A DNA stretch of 64,000 nucleotides from Flavobacterium sp. N502536 (GCF_025947345.1 NZ_CP110011.1:2542001-2606000); one strand, 5' to 3'. Counted from the first letter of the stretch, positions 54,011 to 62,391 are shown. Made by a program: numbers and translations. The notes: generated from the sequence alone by a model not told the origin.

Positions 54011-54391
54011 ATGGGTGCCTTTGTAATTAGTAAGCGGTTTAATGATGAATACAAATTCGTGTTTACTTCGAGGAAAGGTAAAGTGATATTTACGAGTCTG
54101 AGTTATGAATTGAAGTTTGAATGCGAGGAGGATGTTGAGAAATTTAAGGTGAATATTGACATGGCCAGGTTTTTGAAATTTAAAGGCTCTGGAGGAAAGT
54201 ATTTTTTTAAATTGATGTTGGGGGAGGTTCACTTTGCGACAAGCCGAAAATACACTACTGAATTGCTTTTGCAAAAGGGGATCAAGGAAATTGTAACGTA
54301 TGCTTCACGGTCGGAGATTTTGGACTTCTCGTCAAGTGAGTCAATTTTTGAGGATGAGGAAGTGAATGAGGAGGAGGAAGTGATGGATTAA
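54011..54391 (+). CDS. DUF1508 (YegP-like) protein
   Basis: A 126-residue protein. It has a YegP-type repeat (about 1-35, FVISKRFNDEYKFVFTSRKGKVIFTS) and a second, weaker one around FLKFKGSGGKYFFKLMLG, then an acidic tail (EDEEVNEEEEVMD). YegP domains bind small ligands or proteins; the function is unknown. The 120 bp upstream hold a copy of the AATCTAAAATC repeat family (53968-53992). A terminator follows 4 bp after the stop. Confidence 0.8.
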   Translation: MGAFVISKRFNDEYKFVFTSRKGKVIFTSLSYELKFECEEDVEKFKVNIDMARFLKFKGSGGKYFFKLMLGEVHFATSRKYTTELLLQKGIKEIVTYASRSEILDFSSSESIFEDEEVNEEEEVMD

Positions 54392-54394
54392 TAC

Positions 54395-54420
54395 AAAAGT
54401 ATCTTTGAGATACTTTTTTT
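54395..54420 (+). terminator. Terminator of the DUF1508 gene
   Basis: A 10-bp stem, AAAAGTATCT with AGATACTTTT, a 3-nt loop and a T-run. Confidence 0.85.
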
Positions 54421-54436
54421 TGGTGTATGGGTATAA

Positions 54437-54466
54437 AAAAAGCTATCTTTTAAAAGATAGCTTTTT
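54437..54466. terminator. Terminator of the heptad lipoprotein gene
   Basis: A 15-bp perfect palindrome (54437-54451 with 54452-54466) with A and T runs on both sides, usable from either direction. Confidence 0.85.
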
Positions 54467-54487
54467 AATTTTTTGTGTAATTTAGAA

Positions 54488-54712
54488 TTACTTTTTAGCA
54501 GGAGCAGCAGCCTCTTCAACTTTTGCAGCAGCAGAGTCAACTTTAGCAGCAGCAGAATCAACAGTTGCAGCAGCAGAATCAACTACAGCAGCAGCAGAAT
54601 CAACAGCAACAGCAGTAGAATCTACAGCTTCAGTAGCTGCAGCGTCAGCTTTTTTACAAGATACAACAGTTAAAACAGCAACAACAGCTAAACTTAAAAA
54701 TACTTTTTTCAT
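54488..54712 (-). CDS. Small lipoprotein with VDSAAA heptad repeats
   Basis: A 74-residue lipoprotein: signal and lipobox VVSCKKAD (Cys19), then a nearly pure helix built of seven-residue units VDSTAVA, VDSAAAV, VDSAAAT, VDSAAAK, VDSAAAK and VEEAAAP, and a Lys-rich end (PAKK). A heptad repeat on a lipid anchor with a terminal lysine recalls Braun's lipoprotein Lpp, but there is no sequence homology and no evidence of peptidoglycan attachment. The DNA is a 21-bp tandem repeat, so it may vary in length between strains. A -7 box (TATCTTTG) lies at 54750-54757. Confidence 0.8.
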   Translation of the reverse strand: MKKVFLSLAVVAVLTVVSCKKADAAATEAVDSTAVAVDSAAAVVDSAAATVDSAAAKVDSAAAKVEEAAAPAKK

Positions 54713-54749
54713 CTTACTTTATTATAAAAGGTTAATTATTAATTCGTGG

Positions 54750-54757
54750 CAAAGATA
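54750..54757 (-). promoter_or_regulatory. -7 box of the heptad lipoprotein gene
   Basis: The minus strand reads TATCTTTG (TAnnTTTG), 38 bp before the ATG. Confidence 0.5.
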
Positions 54758-54990
54758 TAAATTTTTTAATATGTAAAATATTTTTTTATTTTTTTTTTAA
54801 AATATTTTCATTGCTCACGATTATCTTATTTATCAAAGAATATGCCAAAGTAATAAAAAATTGTTAAATTGCTGTATATTTTGTCTAAATTATTTTTCGC
54901 TGAGGATTTCATAAGAGAATTGGGGGTTTTTGTTCTCTTAGTTGCAGTTTGTTTTGTTTTTTACAGTTTACGGAGTTGCATCAGGAAAAA
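54758..54990. other. AT-rich stretch with no recognisable gene
   Basis: This part of the spacer between the heptad lipoprotein and waaA is very AT-rich, with long T and A runs. I see no coding sequence, RNA gene or repeat of the families found elsewhere in the window. Confidence 0.6.
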
Positions 54991-54992
54991 CA

Positions 54993-55016
54993 AAAAGAGC
55001 TTAAATAAGCTCTTTT
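54993..55016 (-). terminator. Terminator of waaA
   Basis: An 11-bp stem, AAAAGAGCTTA with TAAGCTCTTTT, and a 2-nt loop just downstream of the waaA stop on the minus strand. Confidence 0.85.
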
Positions 55017-55061
55017 GTATATAATAAGGTTACCGTACTTCGTGTGATTTGAAAAAAGGGC

Positions 55062-56291
55062 TTAGGCAACGAGATTCATAATGCTGTTAGTAGCGCCAAT
55101 GTTGTCCTGAATATACGATTTACAGATCTGACTTTTTTCTTCCAGGTATTCTTTGTTGTGAAGCAAAAGATCCAGCTGCTGTTTTAGTTCAGAAGGATTA
55201 GAGATTACCAGACATCCTCCAAGTTTGACCAGCTGGACAGCTTCGGCAAAATTGGAGTAATTAGGGCCAATCACAATCGGGATTCCAAATGTTGCAGGTT
55301 CCAGAATGTTGTGGATTCCCGGGTTTCCAAAACCACCTCCTACATAGGCGATTGTTCCGTAACTGTAAATTTTGGTCAGCAATCCTATAGTATCTATAAT
55401 AAAGACGTTATAGCCGGACAAGTCTTTGTCTTTTTTTTCTGAGAATAAAACAGTCGATTTCGTGATTTGTGCTTTTAGGCTTGCAATCTGATCGGTCTTA
55501 ATATTGTGCGGTGCAATGATGAATTTTACATCTTCTCCTGCCTGATTAATATATTCAGCTAGTAATGCTTCGTCTTTGGGCCATGAGCTTCCTATAACTA
55601 TGGTTGGGGTGCTGTTTTTGAATTGTTCGATAAAATCCAGTGTGTTGTCTCTTTCTAAAATAGCATTTACGCGGTCAAAGCGGGTGTCGCCTGAAACCAC
55701 AACATTGTGAAAACCGATACGTTCTATTTTTTCTTTCGAACTTTTATTCTGAACAAAAAAGTAAGTGAATGCTTTTAGCGCTTTTCTGTAAAAACCACCA
55801 TACCATTTAAAGAACATCTGACTGTCTCTGAAAATTCCGGAAATCAAATAAGTCGGAGTCTGAGTCGTTTCTAATTGATTTAGATAGTTCAGCCAGAATT
55901 CGTATTTTATGAAAAAAGCCAACTCAGGATGGGCTAGTTTTAAAAACTTTTTCGCATTGCTTTTGGTGTCCAGAGGAAGGTATAGCGTAACATCTGCAAC
56001 AGTATTGTTTTTGCGCACTTCGTAACCGGAAGGAGAGAAAAAGGTAACGATGATTTTGTGAGCAGGATATTTTTCTTTGATTTTTTCAATTACCGGCAGG
56101 CCTTGTTCGTACTCGCCAAGTGAGGCAGAATGGAACCAAATCGTTTTATCTGATGGTTTTATTTTTTCTTCCAGAATGGCGAAAACGTTTTTACGACCGT
56201 CGATAAAAAGCTTAATTTTCGGACTAAAAAGTGCAACAATTTTCAGAAAAAAGCCAGCAATAGAAATAACTAAATTATAGAGAAAAAGCAT
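55062..56291 (-). CDS. waaA: 3-deoxy-D-manno-octulosonic acid transferase
   Basis: A 409-residue GT30 glycosyltransferase that adds Kdo to lipid A precursor at the inner face of the cytoplasmic membrane. An N-terminal membrane anchor (about 1-22) precedes IWFHSASLGEYEQGLPVIE, IVTFFSPSGYEVRKN and FIKYEFWLNYL, and a nucleotide-binding half with VIGSSWPKDE, IIAPHNI and the GGGFGNPGIHNILEPATFGIPIVIG motif. Length is normal. It is monocistronic and divergent from the aminotransferase-galE genes, so this region serves surface glycan synthesis. Confidence 0.95.
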   Translation of the reverse strand: MLFLYNLVISIAGFFLKIVALFSPKIKLFIDGRKNVFAILEEKIKPSDKTIWFHSASLGEYEQGLPVIEKIKEKYPAHKIIVTFFSPSGYEVRKNNTVADVTLYLPLDTKSNAKKFLKLAHPELAFFIKYEFWLNYLNQLETTQTPTYLISGIFRDSQMFFKWYGGFYRKALKAFTYFFVQNKSSKEKIERIGFHNVVVSGDTRFDRVNAILERDNTLDFIEQFKNSTPTIVIGSSWPKDEALLAEYINQAGEDVKFIIAPHNIKTDQIASLKAQITKSTVLFSEKKDKDLSGYNVFIIDTIGLLTKIYSYGTIAYVGGGFGNPGIHNILEPATFGIPIVIGPNYSNFAEAVQLVKLGGCLVISNPSELKQQLDLLLHNKEYLEEKSQICKSYIQDNIGATNSIMNLVA

Positions 56292-56336
56292 CTGTTTGTT
56301 TTTGTGGCTAAATTACGGTTCTTTCGATTATTTTCA

Positions 56337-56367
56337 TTGGTTTGAAGGTATTAAATAACTATTTTTG
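56337..56367 (+). promoter_or_regulatory. Promoter of the aminotransferase-galE operon
   Basis: TTG (56337-56339), a 20-bp spacer and TATTTTTG (56360-56367), 59 bp before the ATG at 56427. Confidence 0.6.
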
Positions 56368-56426
56368 TTCCTCCTTTTAGAGACGCTGTATGAAATGCAA
56401 GTCTTTAATTTTAAAATATATTGAAA

Positions 56427-57560
56427 ATGAAAAAAATTCAAATGGTTGACCTAAAAAGTCAATACGAAAAAATAAAAACTACAGTTGACGCCTCTATTCA
56501 GGAGGTTTTGGATACCAATACTTATATCAATGGACCTCTTGTACATCAGTTCCAGAAAAATCTGGAAGACTATCTGGGAGCAAAACATGTGATTCCGTGT
56601 GCAAATGGAACAGATGCTTTACAGATTGCCATGATGGGATTGGATTTAAAACCGGGCGATGAGGTAATTACTGCCGATTTTACTTTTGCAGCTACAGTTG
56701 AAGTTATTGCTTTATTGCAATTAACGCCTGTTTTGGTTGATGTGGATGTGGTAAATATGAACATCGATATCGAAGCAATCAAAAAAGCAATTACGCCAAA
56801 AACAAAAGCGATTGTTCCGGTACATTTATTTGGACGTGCAGCAAACATGGATGCTATTATGGAAATTGCTGCCGAACATAATTTATATGTAATTGAAGAC
56901 AATGCACAGGCAATTGGAGCAGATTATATTTCTAAATCGGGAGTAAAAAGCAAAGTTGGTGTAATTGGTCATGTAGCAGCTACTTCATTTTTTCCCTCTA
57001 AAAATTTAGGTTGTTATGGAGATGGAGGAGCAATTTTTACGAATGATGATAAATTAGCACACATCATACGAGGAATCGTAAATCACGGAATGTACGAACG
57101 TTACCATCATGATGTTGTGGGAGTAAATTCACGTTTGGATAGTATTCAGGCAGGAGTTTTAAACGCAAAATTACCATTATTGGATGAGTACAATGCAGCA
57201 CGTCGTTTGGCGGCTACAAAATACAATGCAGCTTTTGCGGGTAATGCACATATTATTACACCTGAATTTGATGCAAACGAAAACGATCATGTTTTCCATC
57301 AGTATGTATTGAGAATTATTGATGCAGATCGTAATGCTTTGATGCAGCATTTATTGGATAAAGCCATTCCTTGTGCTATTTATTATCCAATTCCATTGCA
57401 TTCGCAAAAAGCTTATGTTGATTCTCGTTATAAAGAAGAGCAGTTTCCGGTTACCAACCAATTGGTGAAAGAAGTAATTGCTTTGCCAATGCATACAGAG
57501 CTGGATGATGAGCAAATCAAATTTATAACGGATTCTGTTTTGGAATTTTTGAATAAATAA
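56427..57560 (+). CDS. DegT/DnrJ/EryC1/StrS aminotransferase
   Basis: A 377-residue PLP-dependent sugar aminotransferase. I use the ATG at 56427 (a TTG two codons earlier is less likely). It has KIQMVDLKSQYEKIK, the PLP phosphate pocket CANGTDALQIA, the Asp/Gln pair in VIEDNAQAIGADY and the Schiff-base Lys in SFFPSKNLGCYGDGGAI, then the NSRLDSIQAGVLNAKL motif. These enzymes aminate 3- or 4-keto nucleotide sugars for surface glycans. It lies 44 bp upstream of galE. The exact sugar is unknown. Confidence 0.93.
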   Translation: MKKIQMVDLKSQYEKIKTTVDASIQEVLDTNTYINGPLVHQFQKNLEDYLGAKHVIPCANGTDALQIAMMGLDLKPGDEVITADFTFAATVEVIALLQLTPVLVDVDVVNMNIDIEAIKKAITPKTKAIVPVHLFGRAANMDAIMEIAAEHNLYVIEDNAQAIGADYISKSGVKSKVGVIGHVAATSFFPSKNLGCYGDGGAIFTNDDKLAHIIRGIVNHGMYERYHHDVVGVNSRLDSIQAGVLNAKLPLLDEYNAARRLAATKYNAAFAGNAHIITPEFDANENDHVFHQYVLRIIDADRNALMQHLLDKAIPCAIYYPIPLHSQKAYVDSRYKEEQFPVTNQLVKEVIALPMHTELDDEQIKFITDSVLEFLNK

Positions 57561-57604
57561 TTAAAGATTAAACCAAATAAACAACAACACAAAATAACCA
57601 CAAA

Positions 57605-58618
57605 ATGAAAGTATTAGTAACAGGAGGATTGGGATTTATCGGTTCTCATACTGTAGTCGAATTGCAAAACGAAGGATTTGAGGTAGTAATCATCGATAAT
57701 CTTTCCAATTCTACAGAAGATGTTTTAAAAGGAATCACAGCCATTACCGGTAAGACGCCTTTGTTTGAAAAATTAGATTTAAGAGAAAAAGCAGCTGTTC
57801 GGGAGTTTTTTAAAAAACATAGCGATGTTACAGGGGTAATTCATTTTGCGGCTTCAAAAGCAGTTGGAGAAAGTGTTGAGAATCCATTGTTGTACTATGA
57901 AAACAATATTGCTTCCTTAGTATATTTATTGCAGGAATTACAGCAAAAACCAGAGGCAAGTTTTATTTTTAGTTCGTCTTGCACAGTTTATGGTCAGGCT
58001 GAAAAAATGCCAATTACAGAGGATGCTCCGGTACAGGCGGCAATTTCGCCTTACGGAAATACCAAGCAAATAGGAGAAGAGATTATTACTGATACGGCCA
58101 AAGTAACCAACATCAGTGCTATTTTGTTGCGTTATTTTAATCCGGTTGGCGCTCATGCTACAACTGAAATTGGGGAGTTGCCAATTGGTGTTCCTCAAAA
58201 CTTAGTGCCTTTTATTACACAAACAGGAGTGGGATTACGTCAGGAATTATCGGTTTTCGGAGATGATTATCCAACTCCGGACGGAACAGCAGTTCGTGAT
58301 TATATTCATGTGGTAGATTTAGCGAAAGCGCACGTAATTGCATTACAGCGTTTGTTTAATAAAAAGAACTTACAGAAAGTAGAAACTTTCAATTTAGGAA
58401 CCGGGAAAGGAAGTTCGGTTTTGGAAGTAATTCATAGTTTTGAAAAAGTAAGCGATAAAAAATTACCGTATAAAATTATGCCGCGTCGTGAAGGAGATAT
58501 TACCGAAGCCTACGCAAATACTGATAAAGCAAACAGTGTTTTGGGCTGGAAAGCACAACTAAGCTTAGACGAAGCTATGGCAAGTGCCTGGAAATGGGAA
58601 CAGAAAGTTCGTTCTTAG
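57605..58618 (+). CDS. galE: UDP-glucose 4-epimerase
   Basis: A 337-residue short-chain dehydrogenase-type epimerase interconverting UDP-glucose and UDP-galactose. It has the NAD motif VTGGLGFIGSHTVVEL, FAASKAVGESVENPLLYY, the SSSCTVYG Ser/Thr site and the catalytic Tyr-x3-Lys in SPYGNTK, followed by ILLRYFNPVGAH and RDYIHVVDLAKAH. It follows the aminotransferase gene and ends at a strong terminator. Confidence 0.95.
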   Translation: MKVLVTGGLGFIGSHTVVELQNEGFEVVIIDNLSNSTEDVLKGITAITGKTPLFEKLDLREKAAVREFFKKHSDVTGVIHFAASKAVGESVENPLLYYENNIASLVYLLQELQQKPEASFIFSSSCTVYGQAEKMPITEDAPVQAAISPYGNTKQIGEEIITDTAKVTNISAILLRYFNPVGAHATTEIGELPIGVPQNLVPFITQTGVGLRQELSVFGDDYPTPDGTAVRDYIHVVDLAKAHVIALQRLFNKKNLQKVETFNLGTGKGSSVLEVIHSFEKVSDKKLPYKIMPRREGDITEAYANTDKANSVLGWKAQLSLDEAMASAWKWEQKVRS

Positions 58619-58646
58619 CTTTTTTCAGACGAAAACAAAATATAAG

Positions 58647-58685
58647 AAAAATCCCAAATAATATAAAAAATTATTTGGGATTTTT
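58647..58685 (+). terminator. Terminator of galE
   Basis: A 16-bp perfect stem (58647-58662 with 58670-58685) and 7-nt loop, followed by T residues. Confidence 0.88.
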
Positions 58686-58736
58686 ATTTTTGGTTTATTT
58701 TATTTTGTAAATTTGTAAGAATAAATTGTAGGAATT

Positions 58737-58934
58737 ATGAAAAAGAAAAATGAAAAACCCAGAGTTAGTAAGGTGGAAGAGCCTGCTGTAGAATATGAAG
58801 TTCAAAAATCTAACTTTAAAGGAATCGACGGGGAAACTTTTGATTTTGATGCCGAGTTTGCAAAAGGATTAACACCGGAAGAATTTAAAGCCGAAATGTT
58901 TAAGAGAATAGAGGCTTATCCGTGGAAAAAATAA
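58737..58934 (+). CDS. Probable antitoxin of a RelE/ParE-type pair
   Basis: A 65-residue, highly charged protein (MKKKNEKPRVSKVEEP at the start, then a DAEFAKGLTPEEFKAEMFKRIEAYPWK helix). It shows no named DNA-binding fold. Its end overlaps the following RelE/ParE-like gene by 13 bp, the typical antitoxin-toxin layout, so I call it an antitoxin from context. Small, charged, upstream, and overlapping fit; sequence alone does not prove it. Confidence 0.6.
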   Translation: MKKKNEKPRVSKVEEPAVEYEVQKSNFKGIDGETFDFDAEFAKGLTPEEFKAEMFKRIEAYPWKK

Positions 58935-59239
58935 TTTTTGAAAAAGAAGTTCTTAACTCCTTTGAAGATTTAGTTTTTGCACTTTTTAAAGAGGACTATT
59001 TTGGTTATCTGGAGTCCTCTCAGAATTATGTAGGCAAAATAGTTGATTTTATTATTTCAGGTATTTCAAGTTTCCCTCATAAGAAAACACCAAAAGCACT
59101 TAAATATTTAGGTTCAAACTATGTTTTTTACAAACCGAATGCCAGGACAACCTGGTATATTTTCTTTGATAAAAAAGATCAAAATTATTTGATTACAGGA
59201 ATTACAAATAATTATTGTGTAGAAGCAAAAGAGTTATAA
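58922..59239 (+). CDS. Probable RelE/ParE-family toxin
   Basis: A 105-residue protein starting at a GTG (58922). The C-terminal half has the RelE/ParE-like strand pattern YFKPNARTTWYIFFDKK-type: KALKYLGSNYVFYKPNAR, TTWYIFFDKKDQNYLITGITNN, where the Arg before TTWYIFF matches the RelE core. The N-terminal helical pair (SFEDLVFALFKEDYFGYLESS) is consistent. It would be a ribosome-dependent mRNA interferase or gyrase inhibitor, depending on subgroup. It overlaps its upstream gene and ends at a hairpin. Confidence 0.6.
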   Translation: MEKIIFEKEVLNSFEDLVFALFKEDYFGYLESSQNYVGKIVDFIISGISSFPHKKTPKALKYLGSNYVFYKPNARTTWYIFFDKKDQNYLITGITNNYCVEAKEL

Positions 59240-59243
59240 AGAC

Positions 59244-59276
59244 AAATCCTCATAAACCATTGGTTCATGAGGATTT
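59244..59276. terminator. Bidirectional terminator between toxin-like gene and fabD
   Basis: 16-bp arms with one mismatch and a 1-nt centre between convergent genes, flanked by A and T residues. Confidence 0.75.
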
Positions 59277-59318
59277 TATTTATATCGTCAGCAACTGAAA
59301 ACTGCGACTGAATGCTAA

Positions 59319-60194
59319 TTATGCATTTGCAGTAACCGCTTCTTTGTCAATTTTATTGATCAAACCTGCTAATACTTTTCCTGGGCCAACTTCGGTAAAC
59401 AAAGTAGCACCATCAGCGATCATTTGCTGAACAGATTGTGTCCATTTTACCGGAGCAGTCAATTGTATGATTAAGTTCTTTTTGATTTCGTTTGCATCAG
59501 AAACAGCATTTGCGGTTACGTTTTGGTAAACCGGACAAACTGGAGTTGAGAATGTAGTTGCTTCAATAGCAGCAGCCAATTCTTCTCTTGCTGGTTCCAT
59601 CATTGGAGAGTGAAATGCTCCTCCAACAGGCAAAATTAAAGCGCGTTTTGCTCCGGCAGCTTTCATGGCTTCGCAAGCTTTTTCAACTGCTGAAGTTTCT
59701 CCTGAAATTACCAGCTGTCCCGGACAGTTGTAATTTGCAGCAACAACGATTCCGTCAATAGAAGCGCAAACTTCTTCAACGATGTTATCAGCCAAACCTA
59801 AAACCGCTGCCATTGTAGATGGAGTGATTTCACAGGCTTTTTGCATGGCTAAAGCACGTTGAGAAACTAATTTAAGTCCATCTTCAAACGATAAAGTTCC
59901 GTTTGCAACCAAGGCTGAAAACTCTCCTAAAGAATGTCCTGCAACCATTTCAGGTTTAAAATCTTCGCCTAAAGTTTTTGCTAAAATAACCGAATGTAAA
60001 AATACAGCCGGTTGTGTAACTTTAGTTTCTTTTAGTTCTTCGGCAGTACCTTCAAACATAATATCTGTAATTCTAAAACCTAAGATTTCATTAGCTTTTT
60101 CGAACAATTCTTTGGCTAAAGCCGATGTTTCATATAGGTCCTTGCCCATTCCTGTAAATTGTGCGCCCTGACCCGGAAATACGTATGCTTTCAT
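59319..60194 (-). CDS. fabD: Malonyl-CoA:ACP transacylase
   Basis: A 291-residue enzyme that loads malonate onto acyl-carrier protein at the start of fatty-acid synthesis. It has the GQGAQFTGMGKDLY motif, the catalytic Ser in VAGHSLGEFSALVA, the Arg in QRALAMQKACE, and the catalytic His in GGAFHSPMMEPA. Complete and cytoplasmic. A TATTTTTG -7 box lies at 60251-60258 on the minus strand. Confidence 0.96.
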   Translation of the reverse strand: MKAYVFPGQGAQFTGMGKDLYETSALAKELFEKANEILGFRITDIMFEGTAEELKETKVTQPAVFLHSVILAKTLGEDFKPEMVAGHSLGEFSALVANGTLSFEDGLKLVSQRALAMQKACEITPSTMAAVLGLADNIVEEVCASIDGIVVAANYNCPGQLVISGETSAVEKACEAMKAAGAKRALILPVGGAFHSPMMEPAREELAAAIEATTFSTPVCPVYQNVTANAVSDANEIKKNLIIQLTAPVKWTQSVQQMIADGATLFTEVGPGKVLAGLINKIDKEAVTANA

Positions 60195-60250
60195 TTGTCT
60201 AATTTAAAGATTGAATTTTTTTGAATTGAAAATTAGTTTCAATTGAAAGG

Positions 60251-60258
60251 CAAAAATA
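60251..60258 (-). promoter_or_regulatory. -7 box of fabD
   Basis: The minus strand reads TATTTTTG, matching TAnnTTTG, 57 bp before the fabD ATG and 9 bp beyond the DUF983 stop. Confidence 0.45.
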
Positions 60259-60266
60259 ACATTTTT

Positions 60267-60629
60267 TTATTTCGTATAATCCTTAAACATGTAAATCCAC
60301 GCTAATCTTGAAAATCGGAGATTAAAAGAAGTGAGCAGGGTAATGACAATAGCAATAATTGGAATGATTCTTAAATCGAAATTCTTTTCGAAGAAGAATT
60401 GTGCAATACAATACGTTGCAATTCCCTGAGCTACTGTTAATCCGTAGTTTACATACATAGCGCCAAAGAAATAACCTGGTTCTTTTTGAAATTTGTAATG
60501 ACAGTGACTGCAATATTCGTTCATTTTTGGAAAACCAAAAGTTAAAAAAATATTTTTATCCGTAAAAACTTTTCCTTTATGACAAATAGGACATTCGTTG
60601 CTTAAAATATGGGTTAATGCACTTGACAT
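60267..60629 (-). CDS. DUF983 membrane zinc-finger protein
   Basis: A 120-residue membrane protein. Two CxxC pairs at the N-terminus (CPICHKGK and CSHCHYKF) form a zinc-ribbon-like head, then about two to three helices follow with EPGYFFGAMYVNYGLTVAQGI, the DUF983 hallmark, and a basic end FNLRFSRLAWIYMFKDY. Function unknown. A TACCTTTG -7 box lies at 60653-60660. Confidence 0.92.
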   Translation of the reverse strand: MSSALTHILSNECPICHKGKVFTDKNIFLTFGFPKMNEYCSHCHYKFQKEPGYFFGAMYVNYGLTVAQGIATYCIAQFFFEKNFDLRIIPIIAIVITLLTSFNLRFSRLAWIYMFKDYTK

Positions 60630-60814
60630 GATCTTGTTGTTTTTTATTTATACAAAGGTAATCCAGAGATGTATTAAAGTCTTTTTTATATCTTCGCTAC
60701 TTATAGCACAATAAAGACATTTATTATGACATCGTCTACCTTAAACGAATTTGTAAACGAAAAACAGGATTGGGCGATCGCATATATGACCAATAAAAAA
60801 TAAATTCTATAGAT

Positions 60815-61678
60815 ATGAAAAAGTACCCGGTTTATAGTGTTCAGAATTTTAGCTGTAACGATATTCATCGTGATTTTTATGTCAATACGTTCAAAGAGCA
60901 TTTAAAAAGTCACAGTTTTGTTGAAGAACCGCATCGGCATGATTCGTATCTTATGGTGTTTTTTACGAAAGGCTCAGGGCAGCATGAAGTTGATTTTGAT
61001 CAGTTCGAAATCAAAAAAGGAAGCTTGTTTGTGTTGCAGCCCGGACAAATGCATCATTGGAGCTTATCTGAAGATATTGAGGGGTTTGTGATTATTTTTT
61101 CGCAGGAATTATATAATTTATATTTCGGACAGAAAAACATCAACGAGTATAATTTTTACCATTCGATTCACAATCGTCCGGAAATGGTTTTTGAAGAAAA
61201 GGGAATCCTTAAAATCAGGCCCTATTTTGATTTATTAATTCAGGAGAGTATTCAGGATAACAGATACCAGCTCGATAAAATGCTGAATTTATTAGATTGT
61301 ATTCATATCGAGATCGCGCGCAAATACATTGAAACGTATTCGCATCAAACGCATTCGTATAATATTAAAATTGATAAGTTCGAAATGCTTTTGGAGCAAT
61401 ACTTCAAACAGGAAAAATTACCCTCTTTTTATGCAGAAAAACTAAGTATCACTTTAAAACATCTAAACCGGATCTGTAATGAAATTCTACAAAAAACTGC
61501 AACGGAAGTTATTACAGACAGGGTGGTTTTAGAGATAAAGAGAATGCTGATTGATAAACAGTTAGCGGTTAACGAAGTGGCGTTTAAAGTAGGTTACGAA
61601 GATTATTCGTATTTCTCCCGATTCTTTAAAAAACAAACCGGAATGTCGCCTACAGAATTCCGAAATACTGTGCGATAA
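60815..61678 (+). CDS. AraC-family transcription regulator with cupin domain
   Basis: A 287-residue regulator. The N-terminal AraC-type cupin (about 25-110) has EEPHRHDSYLMVFFTKGSGQHEVDF and KKGSLFVLQPGQMHHW; the C-terminal helix-turn-helix pair (about 185-287) has LSITLKHLNRICNEILQKT and VAFKVGYEDYSYFSRFFKKQTGMSPTEFRN. It senses a small ligand and regulates nearby or distant genes. It is alone on the plus strand, 140 bp beyond its neighbours, and could regulate the yceI/pirin genes downstream, but the palindrome there is not typical of AraC sites. Confidence 0.92.
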   Translation: MKKYPVYSVQNFSCNDIHRDFYVNTFKEHLKSHSFVEEPHRHDSYLMVFFTKGSGQHEVDFDQFEIKKGSLFVLQPGQMHHWSLSEDIEGFVIIFSQELYNLYFGQKNINEYNFYHSIHNRPEMVFEEKGILKIRPYFDLLIQESIQDNRYQLDKMLNLLDCIHIEIARKYIETYSHQTHSYNIKIDKFEMLLEQYFKQEKLPSFYAEKLSITLKHLNRICNEILQKTATEVITDRVVLEIKRMLIDKQLAVNEVAFKVGYEDYSYFSRFFKKQTGMSPTEFRNTVR

Positions 61679-61687
61679 TTTTTTATA

Positions 61688-61748
61688 GCCACGAATTCAT
61701 GAATTGTTTTTCTAAGCTTTGTAAAATGAAAATTCATGAATTCGTGGC
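61688..61748. repeat. GCCAC..GAATT hairpin repeat (copy 2)
   Basis: Perfect 18-bp inverted arms, GCCACGAATTCATGAATT (61688-61705) and 61731-61748, around a 25-nt loop, between the AraC and yceI genes. Confidence 0.7.
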
Positions 61749-61757
61749 AAACAAAAA

Positions 61758-61782
61758 ATCCTGTACTTGAAGAGTACAGGAT
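61758..61782 (-). terminator. Terminator of yceI
   Basis: A 10-bp stem, ATCCTGTACT with AGTACAGGAT, followed by T residues on the minus strand. Confidence 0.85.
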
Positions 61783-61818
61783 CTTATAACCAACCAAATT
61801 AAATCTATTTTTGAAGAA

Positions 61819-62352
61819 TTAGGCTTGCTTTGCAAATTGTAATTCAATGTTCAAACGAACTTCTTCCCCTACTAAAACACCTCCAGTTTCAAGAGCGGAG
61901 TTCCAGTTTAGTCCCCAGTCTTTACGATTGATTTTTCCTTCGATGCTTAATCCTGCTTTTGTATTTCCCCAGGGATCAGTCATAATTCCGCTAAATTCTA
62001 CCGGAAACGTTACTGATTTTGAAACACCTTTGATGTTTAAGTCTCCCGTTAATTCATAGGCTCCAGCATTGATTTTTTTGAAAGAAGAACCTTTGAATGT
62101 TAGTTTTGGGTGATTTTCAGCATCAAAGAAATCGCTGCTTCTTAGGTGATTGTCTCGGTCTGTGTTTGCAGTATCGATAGAAGTGATGTCTCCTGTAAAT
62201 TCGATTGCGGCATTTTCGAAGTTGTCTCCGTCTGTGTTAATTGTTGCGTCGTAAGTTCCAAATTTACCTGAAACATTTGTAAACATCATGTGTTTAACTT
62301 TAAAACCAATTTCTGAATGTGTTGGGTCAATTGACCATTTTGTAGTTGCCAT
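61819..62352 (-). CDS. YceI-family lipocalin-like protein
   Basis: A 177-residue YceI beta-barrel that binds polyisoprenoids in its family. I start it at the ATG 62352 (MATTKWSIDPTHSEIGFKVKHMM) since the longer form lacks a signal peptide as well. It has SIDTANTDRDNHLRSSDFFDAENHPKLTFKG and the end GLNWNSALETGGVLVGEEVRLNIELQF. No signal peptide is seen, so it may be cytoplasmic. A near-palindrome and a TAACTTTG -7 box lie upstream (see the regulatory entry), shared in layout with the pirin gene. Confidence 0.93.
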   Translation of the reverse strand: MATTKWSIDPTHSEIGFKVKHMMFTNVSGKFGTYDATINTDGDNFENAAIEFTGDITSIDTANTDRDNHLRSSDFFDAENHPKLTFKGSSFKKINAGAYELTGDLNIKGVSKSVTFPVEFSGIMTDPWGNTKAGLSIEGKINRKDWGLNWNSALETGGVLVGEEVRLNIELQFAKQA

Positions 62353-62391
62353 AATTTTATTTTTTAAATAATTAATTTCATTTTGATAGGA

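Noticed and set aside
54488..54712. 21-bp tandem repeats as a CRISPR-like array
   Set aside because: The units are contiguous, coding in one frame and have no spacers.
60726..60803. 25-codon reading before the AraC gene
   Set aside because: No ribosome binding site or conservation can be seen; it might be a leader peptide or a remnant, but sequence alone does not support it.
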